DNA from: Psychrobacter sp. UBA3480
Lineage (GTDB): Bacteria > Pseudomonadota > Gammaproteobacteria > Pseudomonadales > Moraxellaceae
Assembly: GCF_002377945.1 (NCBI RefSeq)
Contig: NZ_DFQV01000001.1
Coordinates: forward strand, 59,651-123,650
Reading direction: 5' to 3'
DNA length: 64,000 nt
The translations under genes were made by a program, and so were the position numbers. The notes under the pieces were generated by a model. It was not told the DNA's origin, searched no databases, and saw only the letters and a program-made list of their open reading frames with translations. Position 1 is the stretch's first letter. Each line of letters starts with the position of its first letter. Of this stretch, positions 38,869 through 48,379 are shown one piece after another.

Positions 38869-41250
38869 TTAGTAATCGACGGTATAGCTTAAGCCATAAG
38901 TCGTGCCTGATGCAGGTAAGCGGTTTAAATCACCAAATGTGGTTTGATGATAGACCGTTAGATAGTCTTTATTAAGCAAGTTATAAACGCCATAGTCTAC
39001 TCGGCCGACTGGCATGTTCACTTGGCCCAATACATCAAGGGTCATATAACCAGTGACAGGTAAGGCACTAGAGTCAGGGTCTTTTTGTTGGTCTTTAAAA
39101 GCCTTGTCATCACCGCCGATTGCCAATGCTTGTAGACGAATATTGCTGCCTTCATCGAAGTTATACTGAGCAAATGCCGTACCTTTTAGCGGTGTTAGAC
39201 GTACTGCATCGAGCTCCAACCAATCGCCATCTTTGTCATACTGACCACGAGTGTACGCCACACTACCGCCTACTTGCCATTTATCACTGATATCATGACT
39301 AAGCGACCCTTCTACCCCATAGACACGCTCATCGGTATCGACAACTTCTACGGTATAGCTATCAGTAAAACGTACTACTTTGTCTGATTCGTTATAAAAA
39401 CCGCTCAGTCGCGCAGCAGTATCACCATGTTTGCCCTGCCAACCAAACTCGTAGTTGTTGATCGCGATCGGTTGTACGTTGTCTGAATTAACTACAAACC
39501 CTGCACGCACATCACGAAGCGCACGTTGTATATCTGCGGTGGTAAACCCTTGTGAAAAATTAGCAAAGATTTGATCATTTGGGGTTAATTGATAGCTAGT
39601 ACCGAGATTAAACAAGGTTTTGTCGTGGTCTGTGCTGCCTTTTTCTACATCGCCCGCCTGATAGTCAATGCCGTAAGCTGCACTTGTTCCACTGATAGCA
39701 GAGCTATTAAAATACTCTTCAAGCAGTTGCTCATAGATGGGCGTAAAGGTATCAGTCTCTGACTTCAATTTTTGGTAACGCACACCAGCACTGGTATGCC
39801 ACTTGTCGGTTATATCTACATCTGCATTAACAAAAGCGCCCCATTTATCAATGGTAGTATCTGGTCCACCGTTATAAGTAAGCCCATTGGTTTGGGCGCT
39901 TAAGCCATTACTAGCAAGAAACGTATTTAGGTCTTGACCGTAGTAAGTTTGCTCACTGTTTTCGCGTTCAAAATCAGCGCCGTAGCTAAACAGCGTCTTT
40001 TTGCCTGCAATTTCCGTCTCGGTTTGCATGGCTGCCCGCAAACCCATTACTTCAATATCAGCTTCTGATTGAGTGACAAATGTTGCAGCACTTGCCAGTT
40101 TCTTCAGTGTGGCTGTATCAGTTAGACCATTGTCTTGCCATACTTCAGTCGCTTGGTCTCCTGCAGTTTTACCAGAAGGGTAAAAACGGCCTTTTTCATC
40201 TCGATAGTAGCCCGTCACACTTAGACTTGACCCTGCTATATCGTCATTATTATAGTTCAAGTTCATTGAGGTCTTAGTGGTATAAGGCTCGTTCTCTACG
40301 TTTGCACCATCGATAGCTTTTAGAGAAGGTTTTGCGCCAAATAACACTGCCAAACCATCACCATAATCTGGGCCGTAGTCGGTGTCTTGCTCATCTTTGT
40401 AGTAAGTCACTGCAAGATCAAGACGTTGGCTGTCAGTGAGCTCTACACCCAAGCTACCATTCACACTTAGCGATTCAGTATCTTGTTGGTCCGTTTGGTT
40501 GACATCTGGGCTGATTCGGTTGCCTTTGCTATCAAACTTACCGCCTTTATTATCGTAATCAACATCTAAGCGACCATACACTCGCTCGCCGCCATATCCT
40601 AAGGTTTGTCCTACATGATAACCCAATGAGTCTGACTCAAAATTACGACTGCTACTGACACCGACTCTAGTCTGTCTGATAGGGCCATACCCTACTAAAG
40701 ATTTGGTCACAAGGTTAATCAGGCCACCTGCTGCACCAGCACCGTAGATACTGGTGGCACCTGAGAGTACTTCTACCCGCTCAAGTTGAGCAGGATCGAT
40801 ACTATTGAGCTCGCGTGAAAGACTACGTGAACTGCTTAAAGGCACACCATTCAACAAGAACTGCACAGGGCGACCGTGCATGGTCGTACCATAGTTACTG
40901 GTAGAACCACTACTAGCACCCAGACTCGGTATCAATTGTGCCAAGATATCACCAGTGGTACGGTTACCCGTTGCCTGCATCTGAATCTCATTTTCAGTAA
41001 TCACTTGAGTAACTGCTGGCATCTCACTAATTTTTTGTGCCAGTGCCGTGCCCGTTCTGGCTTTAGCAGTGACATTGATAGTGTCTAAAGTCACATTGGG
41101 AGTATCATCAGACACAGTACGTGAAGACATTTCCGCTGGGGTCTGCGCATCTAATACGGCATCCGCTTCATTGACATTGTTTTGTGCATATAATTGCTGA
41201 CTAATACAAAGGGTAAGAACAGATAGAGCAACTTGATGATGGCTTTTCAT
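38869..41250 (-). CDS. TonB-dependent ferric-siderophore receptor
   Basis: A 793-residue outer-membrane receptor. Residues 1-22 are a signal peptide (ending QQLYAQ); a TonB box (DTINVTA) lies near 56-62; the plug domain spans about 70-190 (MPAVTQVITENEI, HGRPVQFLLNGVPLS, RVEVLSGATSIYGAGAAGGLINLVTK); the rest is a 22-strand barrel ending in Tyr as expected for outer-membrane assembly. It belongs to the citrate-hydroxamate group (IutA/RhtA/FauA-like) by context. It is the last gene of the biosynthetic island and has its own Fur-box-like site at 41346-41364, 199 bases after the RraA-like gene. Confidence 0.93.
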   Translation of the reverse strand: MKSHHQVALSVLTLCISQQLYAQNNVNEADAVLDAQTPAEMSSRTVSDDTPNVTLDTINVTAKARTGTALAQKISEMPAVTQVITENEIQMQATGNRTTGDILAQLIPSLGASSGSTSNYGTTMHGRPVQFLLNGVPLSSSRSLSRELNSIDPAQLERVEVLSGATSIYGAGAAGGLINLVTKSLVGYGPIRQTRVGVSSSRNFESDSLGYHVGQTLGYGGERVYGRLDVDYDNKGGKFDSKGNRISPDVNQTDQQDTESLSVNGSLGVELTDSQRLDLAVTYYKDEQDTDYGPDYGDGLAVLFGAKPSLKAIDGANVENEPYTTKTSMNLNYNNDDIAGSSLSVTGYYRDEKGRFYPSGKTAGDQATEVWQDNGLTDTATLKKLASAATFVTQSEADIEVMGLRAAMQTETEIAGKKTLFSYGADFERENSEQTYYGQDLNTFLASNGLSAQTNGLTYNGGPDTTIDKWGAFVNADVDITDKWHTSAGVRYQKLKSETDTFTPIYEQLLEEYFNSSAISGTSAAYGIDYQAGDVEKGSTDHDKTLFNLGTSYQLTPNDQIFANFSQGFTTADIQRALRDVRAGFVVNSDNVQPIAINNYEFGWQGKHGDTAARLSGFYNESDKVVRFTDSYTVEVVDTDERVYGVEGSLSHDISDKWQVGGSVAYTRGQYDKDGDWLELDAVRLTPLKGTAFAQYNFDEGSNIRLQALAIGGDDKAFKDQQKDPDSSALPVTGYMTLDVLGQVNMPVGRVDYGVYNLLNKDYLTVYHQTTFGDLNRLPASGTTYGLSYTVDY

Positions 41251-41345
41251 AATTTTTTCACTTAGGTTATTTCACTTAGTTGAATAAATAAACAGTAATA
41301 TTTAGCTAATAATACTGTGTGTACTAACTTTGTGAATCGTATTGT

Positions 41346-41364
41346 AAATGATAATCGTTTTTAT
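41346..41364 (-). promoter_or_regulatory. Fur-box-like site before the receptor gene
   Basis: AAATGATAATCGTTTTTAT resembles the GATAATGATAATCATTATC consensus, with an intact TGATAAT half. It lies about 95 bases upstream of the receptor start codon. Confidence 0.65.
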
Positions 41365-41449
41365 TTCTATATGTATTTATACTTTGGTAGTAAGCGTTTA
41401 TTTGTACTGTTTTCAGATATGGTTGACTATTTGAACTCTGATAATTTCA

Positions 41450-42115
41450 TTAATCACTGAATAGTTTATTTAGCTCGTTGTTACGATAAGCCTCAAAAAA
41501 CATCTGAAACTTTACCTCATCCTCTTTATGCTTCTTTTGACAATCTGATAATAGCTGCTGTGCTACATCAACAGACAATATAAATACCCCATCATTATCC
41601 ATGATGGCGATGTCGCCTGATCGAATCGTCGTTTTCTGCTCACCGAAGCGATAGGCAATATCGGACGCCAGCGTGCCTTGTGCTTGATTGCTCTTGAAGG
41701 TGGTCACAGCGCTGATACCCTGTGCAAACACAGGGAAACCTAACTGCTGAATCTGTAGCGAATCAGTCGCCTGTCCAATAATAATGACCGCTGATAACTT
41801 TTCATAGATAGCCGCGCAAGTTCGCAGTGCTCCCCAACAGGCTTTGACGCCCAATATCTGAGCATCAATACATAGCACATCATTTGGCGCTACTTGAATC
41901 AATGCTTGGTTGATCACATCCGTGTTGTCAGAGGTTAGTTGCACCGTCAACACTCGGCCGACTATAGTATTTGCGCAAGGATTAAGCGGTTTTATATCTG
42001 GTAAATACCCTTTCCCAGTCAGATGACCAATGGTAGAGGTACCTATCTCTTTATAACTGTCTATAAGTTCGCGAATATCAATATCATTCATTATGTTCTC
42101 ATTATGGTATTTCAT
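41450..42115 (-). CDS. RraA-like protein in the siderophore operon, lacking the aldolase arginine
   Basis: A 221-residue protein of the RraA/HMG-aldolase fold: GRVLTVQL, NDVLCIDAQ, WGALRTCAAI, AVIIIGQATDSLQI, LGFPVFAQGIS and a GDIAIMDNDGVFIL strand follow the family pattern. True 4-hydroxy-4-methyl-2-oxoglutarate aldolases have GAVRD at the active site; here it is GQATD (Thr117-Asp118), so the catalytic Arg is gone, as is the Arg used by RraA. Its start lies four bases after the preceding NIS synthetase gene, so it is cotranscribed with siderophore synthesis. A Met eight codons later (42091) is an alternative start with a better GAG spacing. Role unknown: perhaps binding or supplying a keto- or hydroxy-acid building block. 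Confidence 0.82.
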   Translation of the reverse strand: MKYHNENIMNDIDIRELIDSYKEIGTSTIGHLTGKGYLPDIKPLNPCANTIVGRVLTVQLTSDNTDVINQALIQVAPNDVLCIDAQILGVKACWGALRTCAAIYEKLSAVIIIGQATDSLQIQQLGFPVFAQGISAVTTFKSNQAQGTLASDIAYRFGEQKTTIRSGDIAIMDNDGVFILSVDVAQQLLSDCQKKHKEDEVKFQMFFEAYRNNELNKLFSD

Positions 42116-42119
42116 AATT

Positions 42120-44177
42120 TTAACCACTGTTCTTGACACGCTTGAATGGGTTGATCGTTTTACTTTCTCCAGCGGGCATACTGCCATGAGGATCAGAGCC
42201 ACGGGCAATCACAGGCAATAGCAATGTCTTATGCGGATAATATGAGTTGTTAAATAACTCATCACGGAGTATCTGACGTTGATCATCATCAAAATCGATA
42301 GTTACTAAGGACTCCTCGATACTTATCATTGCCTCCTGCCACAACGTCTCTTCATTAATATGATAGTGCTCAACCAATGACTCGATAATCGCTCGAATAT
42401 TAACTAATAACCCTAGCGACTGTAGATAAAATATCAACGCTTGCGGCGTCTCGCGATATAGACGGTTTTTAAAATCTGGTGGGCTCAGATATTCAGGATC
42501 TGATATTTTGTGGCGTGCCAGCCATGGTAGATGAATACGTACGGAGTCGTGGTCACGCAATAACAGACTGGTAAAATGATTGTCTTTTAATACGATAACA
42601 ATATTTTGCCCGTGCATCTCAGGTGCAAACCCTAAGCGTAAGCAGCGCAGCATCGTCCCCAAAAACACATCACAAAGATTCTTAAAGCACGCTATGACAG
42701 CGAGTTTTTTATTCTGTGTTGAGCCTTCTTGAGCATTGTCTTGGCTACCATGCTGGATGCTGTCCTGAACAATGCCGTCAAAGATGTGATGGCTGACACC
42801 CTGCTTGTAAACCGACATGCCTAAGCTTGCCATTGGCAACAGTCGAATCGAATCGTCACACAGATCTGCTGGTAATTGACGTAGCATCGCGCCTAAATGC
42901 GTGGGTTTTTCTTGATAAAATTGCGGATTGATAGCGCTTTTATCATGCAAATGAGACGGAGACATATATCCCCACCATAGGCGCTCATCCCATAACCGTA
43001 GCTGTGCTGATAGTACAGGGTCTAACGTTCTTGCCTGCATCAGTATGGCTTGGTTTTTTTCACCATTGATCAGCTTGAGGGCTGGCAAGTAGCGCTTTGA
43101 GTTTAGTGCGTACACACCTATGGGCAGCTTAATGCTATTTAGCGTATCAGCATCAATCAGCATACTGCGCATGGATGAACTGGCATAAGTGATTAGCTTG
43201 TCAAAATTGAGAGCGACAACTGTGCCATTGGCAAGATCGTCGGTATACATTTCATCAATCACATGAGTCATTTGCCAAGGATGTACGGGCATCGCAATGT
43301 GCGTGTCTGCAATACCTTTATCGTCTAGCTCTCGCATCAACTTCTGCTGCTGCGTAGTATCCAAAAGATATTTCGCTGGATTTTGTATTGTTATGTCTTT
43401 GACATGCTCTGCCACCATGATATGGCTATTGGCAATGGCGACCCATACCAGCTTAATGGGTTGGTTAAACTCTGCCATATAACGTTCATAGTCTGTTACC
43501 GTAAAGCCCAACTTGCCTTTTGCCAGCGGATGAAACGGACGATCCATCAGTGAAGCCCACTGTTCCGCTGCAATCAAGGTTTGATGCCAATGCGGGTGCT
43601 GACATACAGTAGTCGTGATGTTTGCCACTGCTGACTGTTGCTGCGCTATAAATGAAACCTCTAAGCTTTCTTTTAACTTTAAGATACCGACATCAGACAA
43701 CGTGGCACTATCCATCATTGATAAAAACATATCTAACAATTGCTGTGCTGAGCCTACTGGTTCTAGCAAAGCGCTATCTACATGATGCTTGCTATTAAGG
43801 TTATGTATGATAGGCAGACAAGATTTAGACAATCGCCACGGTGACGCATAAGCAGGCTCTACCAATAGTAATAACTGTCTATTCTGATTAATCTGCATTA
43901 CCATTAACGGGTTATCTTGGTCAAAAAAATCTTGATACTGCTGTGGTAGCGACGCTAAAAATTGCTGCGCGTCTTGAGCTTGAGTCGTCTGATGATTTGC
44001 CAAGTACTCAGTGGTAGTTGTCACTTGAATAAGGTGCTCATCCACCCACTGCTCTAATAGAAAGCACTCTACCAAATGACTAATCAGCGACCATTGAATG
44101 GCCTCGATATCTGGCTCAGGATTTACATCAAGGTGGTTGTTTTGTACAGAAGTTTGCACAGGGAATAATGTATGCAT
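42120..44177 (-). CDS. NIS siderophore synthetase (IucA/IucC family), enzyme 1
   Basis: A 685-residue NRPS-independent siderophore synthetase, which activates a carboxylate with ATP and joins it to an amine. Visible family blocks: KGKLGFTVTDYERYM (about 243), MPVHPWQMTHVI (about 318), a Ser/Arg-rich strand SSSMRSML, EMHGQNIVIVL and LLRDHDSVRIH (histidine and aspartate of the nucleotide site), and a C-terminal iron-reductase-like tail with PHKTLLLPV. It is longer than the other two synthetases, with a Gln/Ser/Asn-rich insertion near 515-535. The frame extends upstream into the preceding gene, but the Met at 44177 follows a GGGGGT ribosome site. It lies four bases after enzyme 2. Confidence 0.92.
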   Translation of the reverse strand: MHTLFPVQTSVQNNHLDVNPEPDIEAIQWSLISHLVECFLLEQWVDEHLIQVTTTTEYLANHQTTQAQDAQQFLASLPQQYQDFFDQDNPLMVMQINQNRQLLLLVEPAYASPWRLSKSCLPIIHNLNSKHHVDSALLEPVGSAQQLLDMFLSMMDSATLSDVGILKLKESLEVSFIAQQQSAVANITTTVCQHPHWHQTLIAAEQWASLMDRPFHPLAKGKLGFTVTDYERYMAEFNQPIKLVWVAIANSHIMVAEHVKDITIQNPAKYLLDTTQQQKLMRELDDKGIADTHIAMPVHPWQMTHVIDEMYTDDLANGTVVALNFDKLITYASSSMRSMLIDADTLNSIKLPIGVYALNSKRYLPALKLINGEKNQAILMQARTLDPVLSAQLRLWDERLWWGYMSPSHLHDKSAINPQFYQEKPTHLGAMLRQLPADLCDDSIRLLPMASLGMSVYKQGVSHHIFDGIVQDSIQHGSQDNAQEGSTQNKKLAVIACFKNLCDVFLGTMLRCLRLGFAPEMHGQNIVIVLKDNHFTSLLLRDHDSVRIHLPWLARHKISDPEYLSPPDFKNRLYRETPQALIFYLQSLGLLVNIRAIIESLVEHYHINEETLWQEAMISIEESLVTIDFDDDQRQILRDELFNNSYYPHKTLLLPVIARGSDPHGSMPAGESKTINPFKRVKNSG

Positions 44178-44181
44178 CGTT

Positions 44182-46077
44182 TTACCCCCGACTTTTAAAC
44201 AGTGGGTTATTGATGTATTTAATCGGGAATGCTTTGTCTCCGAATAATCGGCGCTTAGCCAATGACTCAATGCGCGTTTGTTCAGCGAATATATCAAACA
44301 AGTCGAAACGTACTTGATGCTCTGGATGAGAGGTTTGATAGTCGGTCACGCAGTCAGCGACCTGTTGCCAAAACGCCACTTCAGAATAGTGATAATGCGT
44401 CTGCATAAAAATCGCAATGTCTGACAACGCCACAAAGAATAAGCAAGCAACCGTCATATCACGAATGCCATCTGTATCTTCGGTCTCGATGAACGAGCCT
44501 CTATTTAAGGCAGCATGTGCAGGTGGCAAGCTATAAAAATTTGGACGCAAGTGTTGTTGAGTTAAGTGCTCAGGTGAATAGCGAACCCCGTCATGCAAAT
44601 CTTTTAATAATATTTTTACGGGATAGCCATCTTCATGTACCAAGACGATGTTTTGCGCATGGCACTCTAATGCCACACCATAACCAAATAGGATATGTAA
44701 TAAAGGGGTGACAGTGACATTAATTAACTGCGCAATCCATGTTTCTGCACCATATTTGTCAAGCCAAGGGGCTATCAGATGCGAGCCATCAGCATTGACA
44801 TAGCTGACGCCATTGAGCGGAAATGCTGTTTGACCTTTTGATAGATACTGGTTCACGTTTTCTCGCCAAATCGCAGCCAGCCCGCCATACATATTTGGAT
44901 GCTGATAGCCACGTGTGCGTAACGCCTCATGGTCTAAACTAACGCCAACGGTCTCACCCAAAAATGCAATGGGTAATGCTTGAGCGCTCTTATCGTCTGC
45001 AATCAGTTGGTTTAACCACGTAGTGACAACAGCGGCATTCATCACGGTATGCTTTGCTAGTATTCGCGTGCTTGAGGTATTAATCAAATGCATACTCAGC
45101 TTTAAGTAGGCTTTATCATTAACAGTGTCATTGTTACCAAGCATCGTCAATGAGCGAATGGATTGCTGAGCACGGTACTGATGACCCGCACTACCTAAGT
45201 AGACAACTTCTTGCGTGGCAATCAATGGTTGTAATGCTTGAATCAAGGTATTTTGCCATTGCCAAGGGTGCGCAGGTATTAGGTAATAGTCATTAGCCGT
45301 CTCATTTGCGATTGCAAGTACTTCTATGAGTTTGGCATTAAGTGCATCAAATTCACTAGTACCCACATAATCTTTCACCCATTCATTGATATCGATACCA
45401 GTAGTGGTATTGCTCACCAGTAGCTGTTTTTTGACGGCTAACCACACCACGCCGATGTTGTGATCAAACTCTGGGCCATAGTCATAGTTGTCTTGCAAAT
45501 CAAAACCAATACGAGACTTAAAACACGGATGATAAGGATGACCTGCCGTCAAATAGCCTTCGAGTTGCTCATAAGTGAGTTTATTAATAGCTACAGGCAC
45601 ATTAGAAGTCAGTATCTGAGACTGTGTTTCATTCACTAAGGTATGACGCAGCTCTTTGATAAAGCTGTCTTTGAGTTCTGCACCTTCAATATTGAGCAAG
45701 ATATCACTGATGACATGCTCAAGAATGGCGTCTTGGGCAACACCATTAACCACTCGCTGCACATTCAAGTCATTTAAACGGATGATGTCAAAACTGTAAT
45801 GAATATAGCCTTGAGCGGTATAACGGACATCATCACTTGCTTGTATGACAAAATTCAGCAGCGACTTGTTACCAGTACTGTCATGAGCGGTGTTCGCACT
45901 TTCAGATTCAAAATCAATGATATTTTCATATAGTAATGCTTGTAGCAATTGCTTGATCACCCGTTGCTCAGCGCGTGCCATAATTTGAGAATTAACAGGT
46001 GCTTGCCACGGTTTAGTCGCATAAGTGACATTTGCACTATTATTATTTTTGGTAGAGTTTGCTAGATGATTGGACAT
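44182..46077 (-). CDS. NIS siderophore synthetase (IucA/IucC family), enzyme 2
   Basis: A 631-residue member of the same family. GHPYHPCFKSRIGFDLQDNY (about 197) is the nucleotide-binding motif as in AcsD/IucA; IPAHPWQWQNTLI follows near 278, then TSSTRIL, ECHAQNIVLVHEDGYPV and LLKDLHDGVRYS. The AGGAAG before Met 46077 fixes the start; the 19 codons before it overlap the promoter. It is first in the NIS2-NIS1-RraA operon, directly behind a Fur-box-like site at 46143-46161. Which carboxylate or intermediate it uses is not known. Confidence 0.92.
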   Translation of the reverse strand: MSNHLANSTKNNNSANVTYATKPWQAPVNSQIMARAEQRVIKQLLQALLYENIIDFESESANTAHDSTGNKSLLNFVIQASDDVRYTAQGYIHYSFDIIRLNDLNVQRVVNGVAQDAILEHVISDILLNIEGAELKDSFIKELRHTLVNETQSQILTSNVPVAINKLTYEQLEGYLTAGHPYHPCFKSRIGFDLQDNYDYGPEFDHNIGVVWLAVKKQLLVSNTTTGIDINEWVKDYVGTSEFDALNAKLIEVLAIANETANDYYLIPAHPWQWQNTLIQALQPLIATQEVVYLGSAGHQYRAQQSIRSLTMLGNNDTVNDKAYLKLSMHLINTSSTRILAKHTVMNAAVVTTWLNQLIADDKSAQALPIAFLGETVGVSLDHEALRTRGYQHPNMYGGLAAIWRENVNQYLSKGQTAFPLNGVSYVNADGSHLIAPWLDKYGAETWIAQLINVTVTPLLHILFGYGVALECHAQNIVLVHEDGYPVKILLKDLHDGVRYSPEHLTQQHLRPNFYSLPPAHAALNRGSFIETEDTDGIRDMTVACLFFVALSDIAIFMQTHYHYSEVAFWQQVADCVTDYQTSHPEHQVRFDLFDIFAEQTRIESLAKRRLFGDKAFPIKYINNPLFKSRG

Positions 46078-46142
46078 AGATATAAGCTTCCTGTCTGAAA
46101 ATTGAATCAAGTAAAAGTATGAATTTAGATGCATATAAAGCG

Positions 46143-46161
46143 AATGATAATTATTTACGTT
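46143..46161 (-). promoter_or_regulatory. Fur-box-like site before the NIS2-NIS1-RraA operon
   Basis: AATGATAATTATTTACGTT, with an intact AATGATAATTATT core, about 65 bases upstream of the NIS synthetase start and in the gap after the exporter gene. Confidence 0.65.
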
Positions 46162-46197
46162 AATAATTTAAAGTAAACCCCGATACGGAATATTTGT

Positions 46198-47697
46198 TTA
46201 TAAGGATCGTGGTAATTTGCACGCTGAAGGAATTGTAAATAATAAAATCACCGCGATGACCACCAGTATTTCTTGGATCGCGCTTGCCATGCCGTCACTA
46301 CTACCTGCTGCTAATAATTGCGCACCTCGACTGTCTATATAAATGGTGGACAGCGTGATAAATATGGTAGAGATGATGCGGCGACTGATGTTATTAAGTG
46401 CAGCTCCCTCAGTGACCGAGTCTTTGGGTAAGCTGCTAAACCCTACCGTTGTGGTTGGCAGGTAAGCCAAACCCACTCCGACACCTCGCACACTCATAAT
46501 TAGCATTAATAGCCAAAGCGTTGGCTGATACAAGCACCATGCCAGCATCAAAGTAGACAGCGCACTAATCGCAATTCCTACGATGCCAATCCCTCTGGCA
46601 CCTTGCTTATCTACCATCTTGCCAGCGTAATGCGTGGTGATACTGGCCACGAGCGTCGCGACCATCAGGACAACACCTGTCCATAAAGCACTCTCGCCCA
46701 TCACGTCTTGTATTAACACGGGTAATAGCAAGAGACACAGCATCAAACCGACTGTTTGGCTAATGCTAATGATATTACTGTGCAAATAGGTTTTATTACG
46801 GAACAAGCGCACGTTTAATAATGGATATTTCTGCCGCCGCTCATAGGCCCACCACACCATCGCGGACAGTAGAAATCCGACAGACAATAAACCCAATATG
46901 ACTATCTTAAATAAGCCATCACTGCTGAGTAGCCCGCCAGTGAAGTCTATCTTTAGCGTACTCAGCCAAACCATCATCGCAAGCAGCCAAACAAGCAAAC
47001 TGACAAACCCAATGGTATCGAAAGGGCTTTTTTTGTCATGTGAGCGCATGTCAGGTATTAACCACCACACCATCGCCATGACCGCCGCACTGAGTGGCAA
47101 GGTAATGGCAAAAAGTGTCCACCACGCAAACTGCTCAACCAAATAAGCACCGACCAAAGGGCCAAACGCTAATGACATCATAATAACAATGCCCCATAGC
47201 GCCATTACTCTGCCGTGCTGCTGCTGCGGATAAATCTGATACAGCATACCAATAGACAGCGGGATAATCAGACCGCCACTCAGTCCTTGTATGGCTCTGG
47301 CAATGATGACAAAGCTCATACTAGATGCCAGCATGCCAATGACTGAGCCTAGCATAAATCCAAAAATTGCCGCCAAATAAACATGCTTAAACGGAAACTT
47401 TTTGTTTAAGTAGCCACTCAGCATCAGCCCCACACTCATGGCCAAGACATAAGCATTTAATACCCAGCCGCCCATCACAATGTCGACATCAAACACCGAC
47501 ATAAAAACAGGAATGGCTGGGTTAAGCGCACTATTACTAAAGCTGACCACCGTACCGCCGAGCAGTAGTGTCAGTAAAACCTGCTGTACCTGTTTGTCGC
47601 TCAAGCCATTACTACTACTCTGAGAAGCTTCGCTTATAGACGACTCATTGGTAGATGCCTTATTTATAGGGGCTTTATTTATAGGGGCATTGCTCAT
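46198..47697 (-). CDS. DHA2-family MFS transporter, probable siderophore exporter
   Basis: A 499-residue inner-membrane protein with about 14 helices. The N-terminal about 35 residues are Ser/Asn/Ala-rich and cytoplasmic. GGWVLNAYVLAMSVGLMLSGYL and ARAIQGLSGGLIIPLSIGMLYQIYP are typical of EmrB/QacA-type drug:H+ antiporters (the ARxxQGxGGG motif C region). Position between siderophore assembly genes makes secretion of the finished siderophore the likely task. Its start codon overlaps the stop codon of the acetyltransferase gene (TAATG), so the two are translationally coupled. Confidence 0.88.
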   Translation of the reverse strand: MSNAPINKAPINKASTNESSISEASQSSSNGLSDKQVQQVLLTLLLGGTVVSFSNSALNPAIPVFMSVFDVDIVMGGWVLNAYVLAMSVGLMLSGYLNKKFPFKHVYLAAIFGFMLGSVIGMLASSMSFVIIARAIQGLSGGLIIPLSIGMLYQIYPQQQHGRVMALWGIVIMMSLAFGPLVGAYLVEQFAWWTLFAITLPLSAAVMAMVWWLIPDMRSHDKKSPFDTIGFVSLLVWLLAMMVWLSTLKIDFTGGLLSSDGLFKIVILGLLSVGFLLSAMVWWAYERRQKYPLLNVRLFRNKTYLHSNIISISQTVGLMLCLLLLPVLIQDVMGESALWTGVVLMVATLVASITTHYAGKMVDKQGARGIGIVGIAISALSTLMLAWCLYQPTLWLLMLIMSVRGVGVGLAYLPTTTVGFSSLPKDSVTEGAALNNISRRIISTIFITLSTIYIDSRGAQLLAAGSSDGMASAIQEILVVIAVILLFTIPSACKLPRSL

Positions 47698-48299
47698 TAA
47701 GCCGTGGCACCATAAAAGCTGAGATAACCTCTAGATTCTAGAAACTCATCTCGATTGCAAAAATATAATGAGGCGGTTTTTTCTGGCATCTCAATCAGAC
47801 GTTGTACGCGATAAGCAAAGCTATCAGCAATCCATTGATACACTTCAACCTTACTATCCGGCTCGACCACGATTTTTTTGGCCTCAGTATGCTCAAATAT
47901 AAACTTGCTAATCATCATGCCTGTTGGCTTGAGATAGCCTTTGCCAACCACCGCTGGATCGCCAAGCAAAATATGCCACCCCATGTCCGTTTCTTTGGCT
48001 TTGTAATACTGAGATAACCGGTCACGAGCCGTTTCATAAATCTCTGTATAGCCAATCGGCTTATCATCACAAAGTATAAGGTAGAGACGCTGATGATCAT
48101 CGGCAAGCATTTTTTCAAAATGTGTTTTTAGCTGCGGCATCGGGAGATGTAGCTGCCACTGATCGACCACATGCTCAGCATGCATCCATTTATACAGCAA
48201 TGGCATATCATCTGGGTATTTGACAGGTCTCAACGCAAACGTCTTTTGATAAGCCTCAATGCTAAAGGTATCGGGCAAATTTTGGGTAATAGTCGGCAT
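47697..48299 (-). CDS. IucB/RhbD-like GNAT N-acyltransferase
   Basis: A 200-residue acyltransferase of the siderophore branch (AlcB/IucB/RhbD). It contains LRPVKYPDDMPLLYKWMHAEHVVDQW, the DDKPIGYTEIYETARDRLSQYY segment, DMGWHILLGDP and AVVGKGYLKP leading to the acyl-CoA pyrophosphate loop. It would acylate the hydroxylated diamine to make the hydroxamate that binds iron. Whether the acyl group is acetyl (schizokinen-like) or a longer chain (acinetoferrin, rhizobactin, baumannoferrin) cannot be seen from sequence alone. It lies 80 bases after the monooxygenase gene and overlaps the exporter gene. Confidence 0.9.
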   Translation of the reverse strand: MPTITQNLPDTFSIEAYQKTFALRPVKYPDDMPLLYKWMHAEHVVDQWQLHLPMPQLKTHFEKMLADDHQRLYLILCDDKPIGYTEIYETARDRLSQYYKAKETDMGWHILLGDPAVVGKGYLKPTGMMISKFIFEHTEAKKIVVEPDSKVEVYQWIADSFAYRVQRLIEMPEKTASLYFCNRDEFLESRGYLSFYGATA

Positions 48300-48379
48300 G
48301 ACTTGCTCCTAGTTATTATTTTGTTAGATGATTAATATTCTCTAATATCGTTTCTGTTAAATATAAGTTTTATAAAACA

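Noticed and set aside
41450..42115. Ribonuclease activity regulator RraA or HMG/CHA aldolase
   Set aside because: The key Arg of the GAVRD/GAVRQ motif is Thr, and the operon context is siderophore synthesis.
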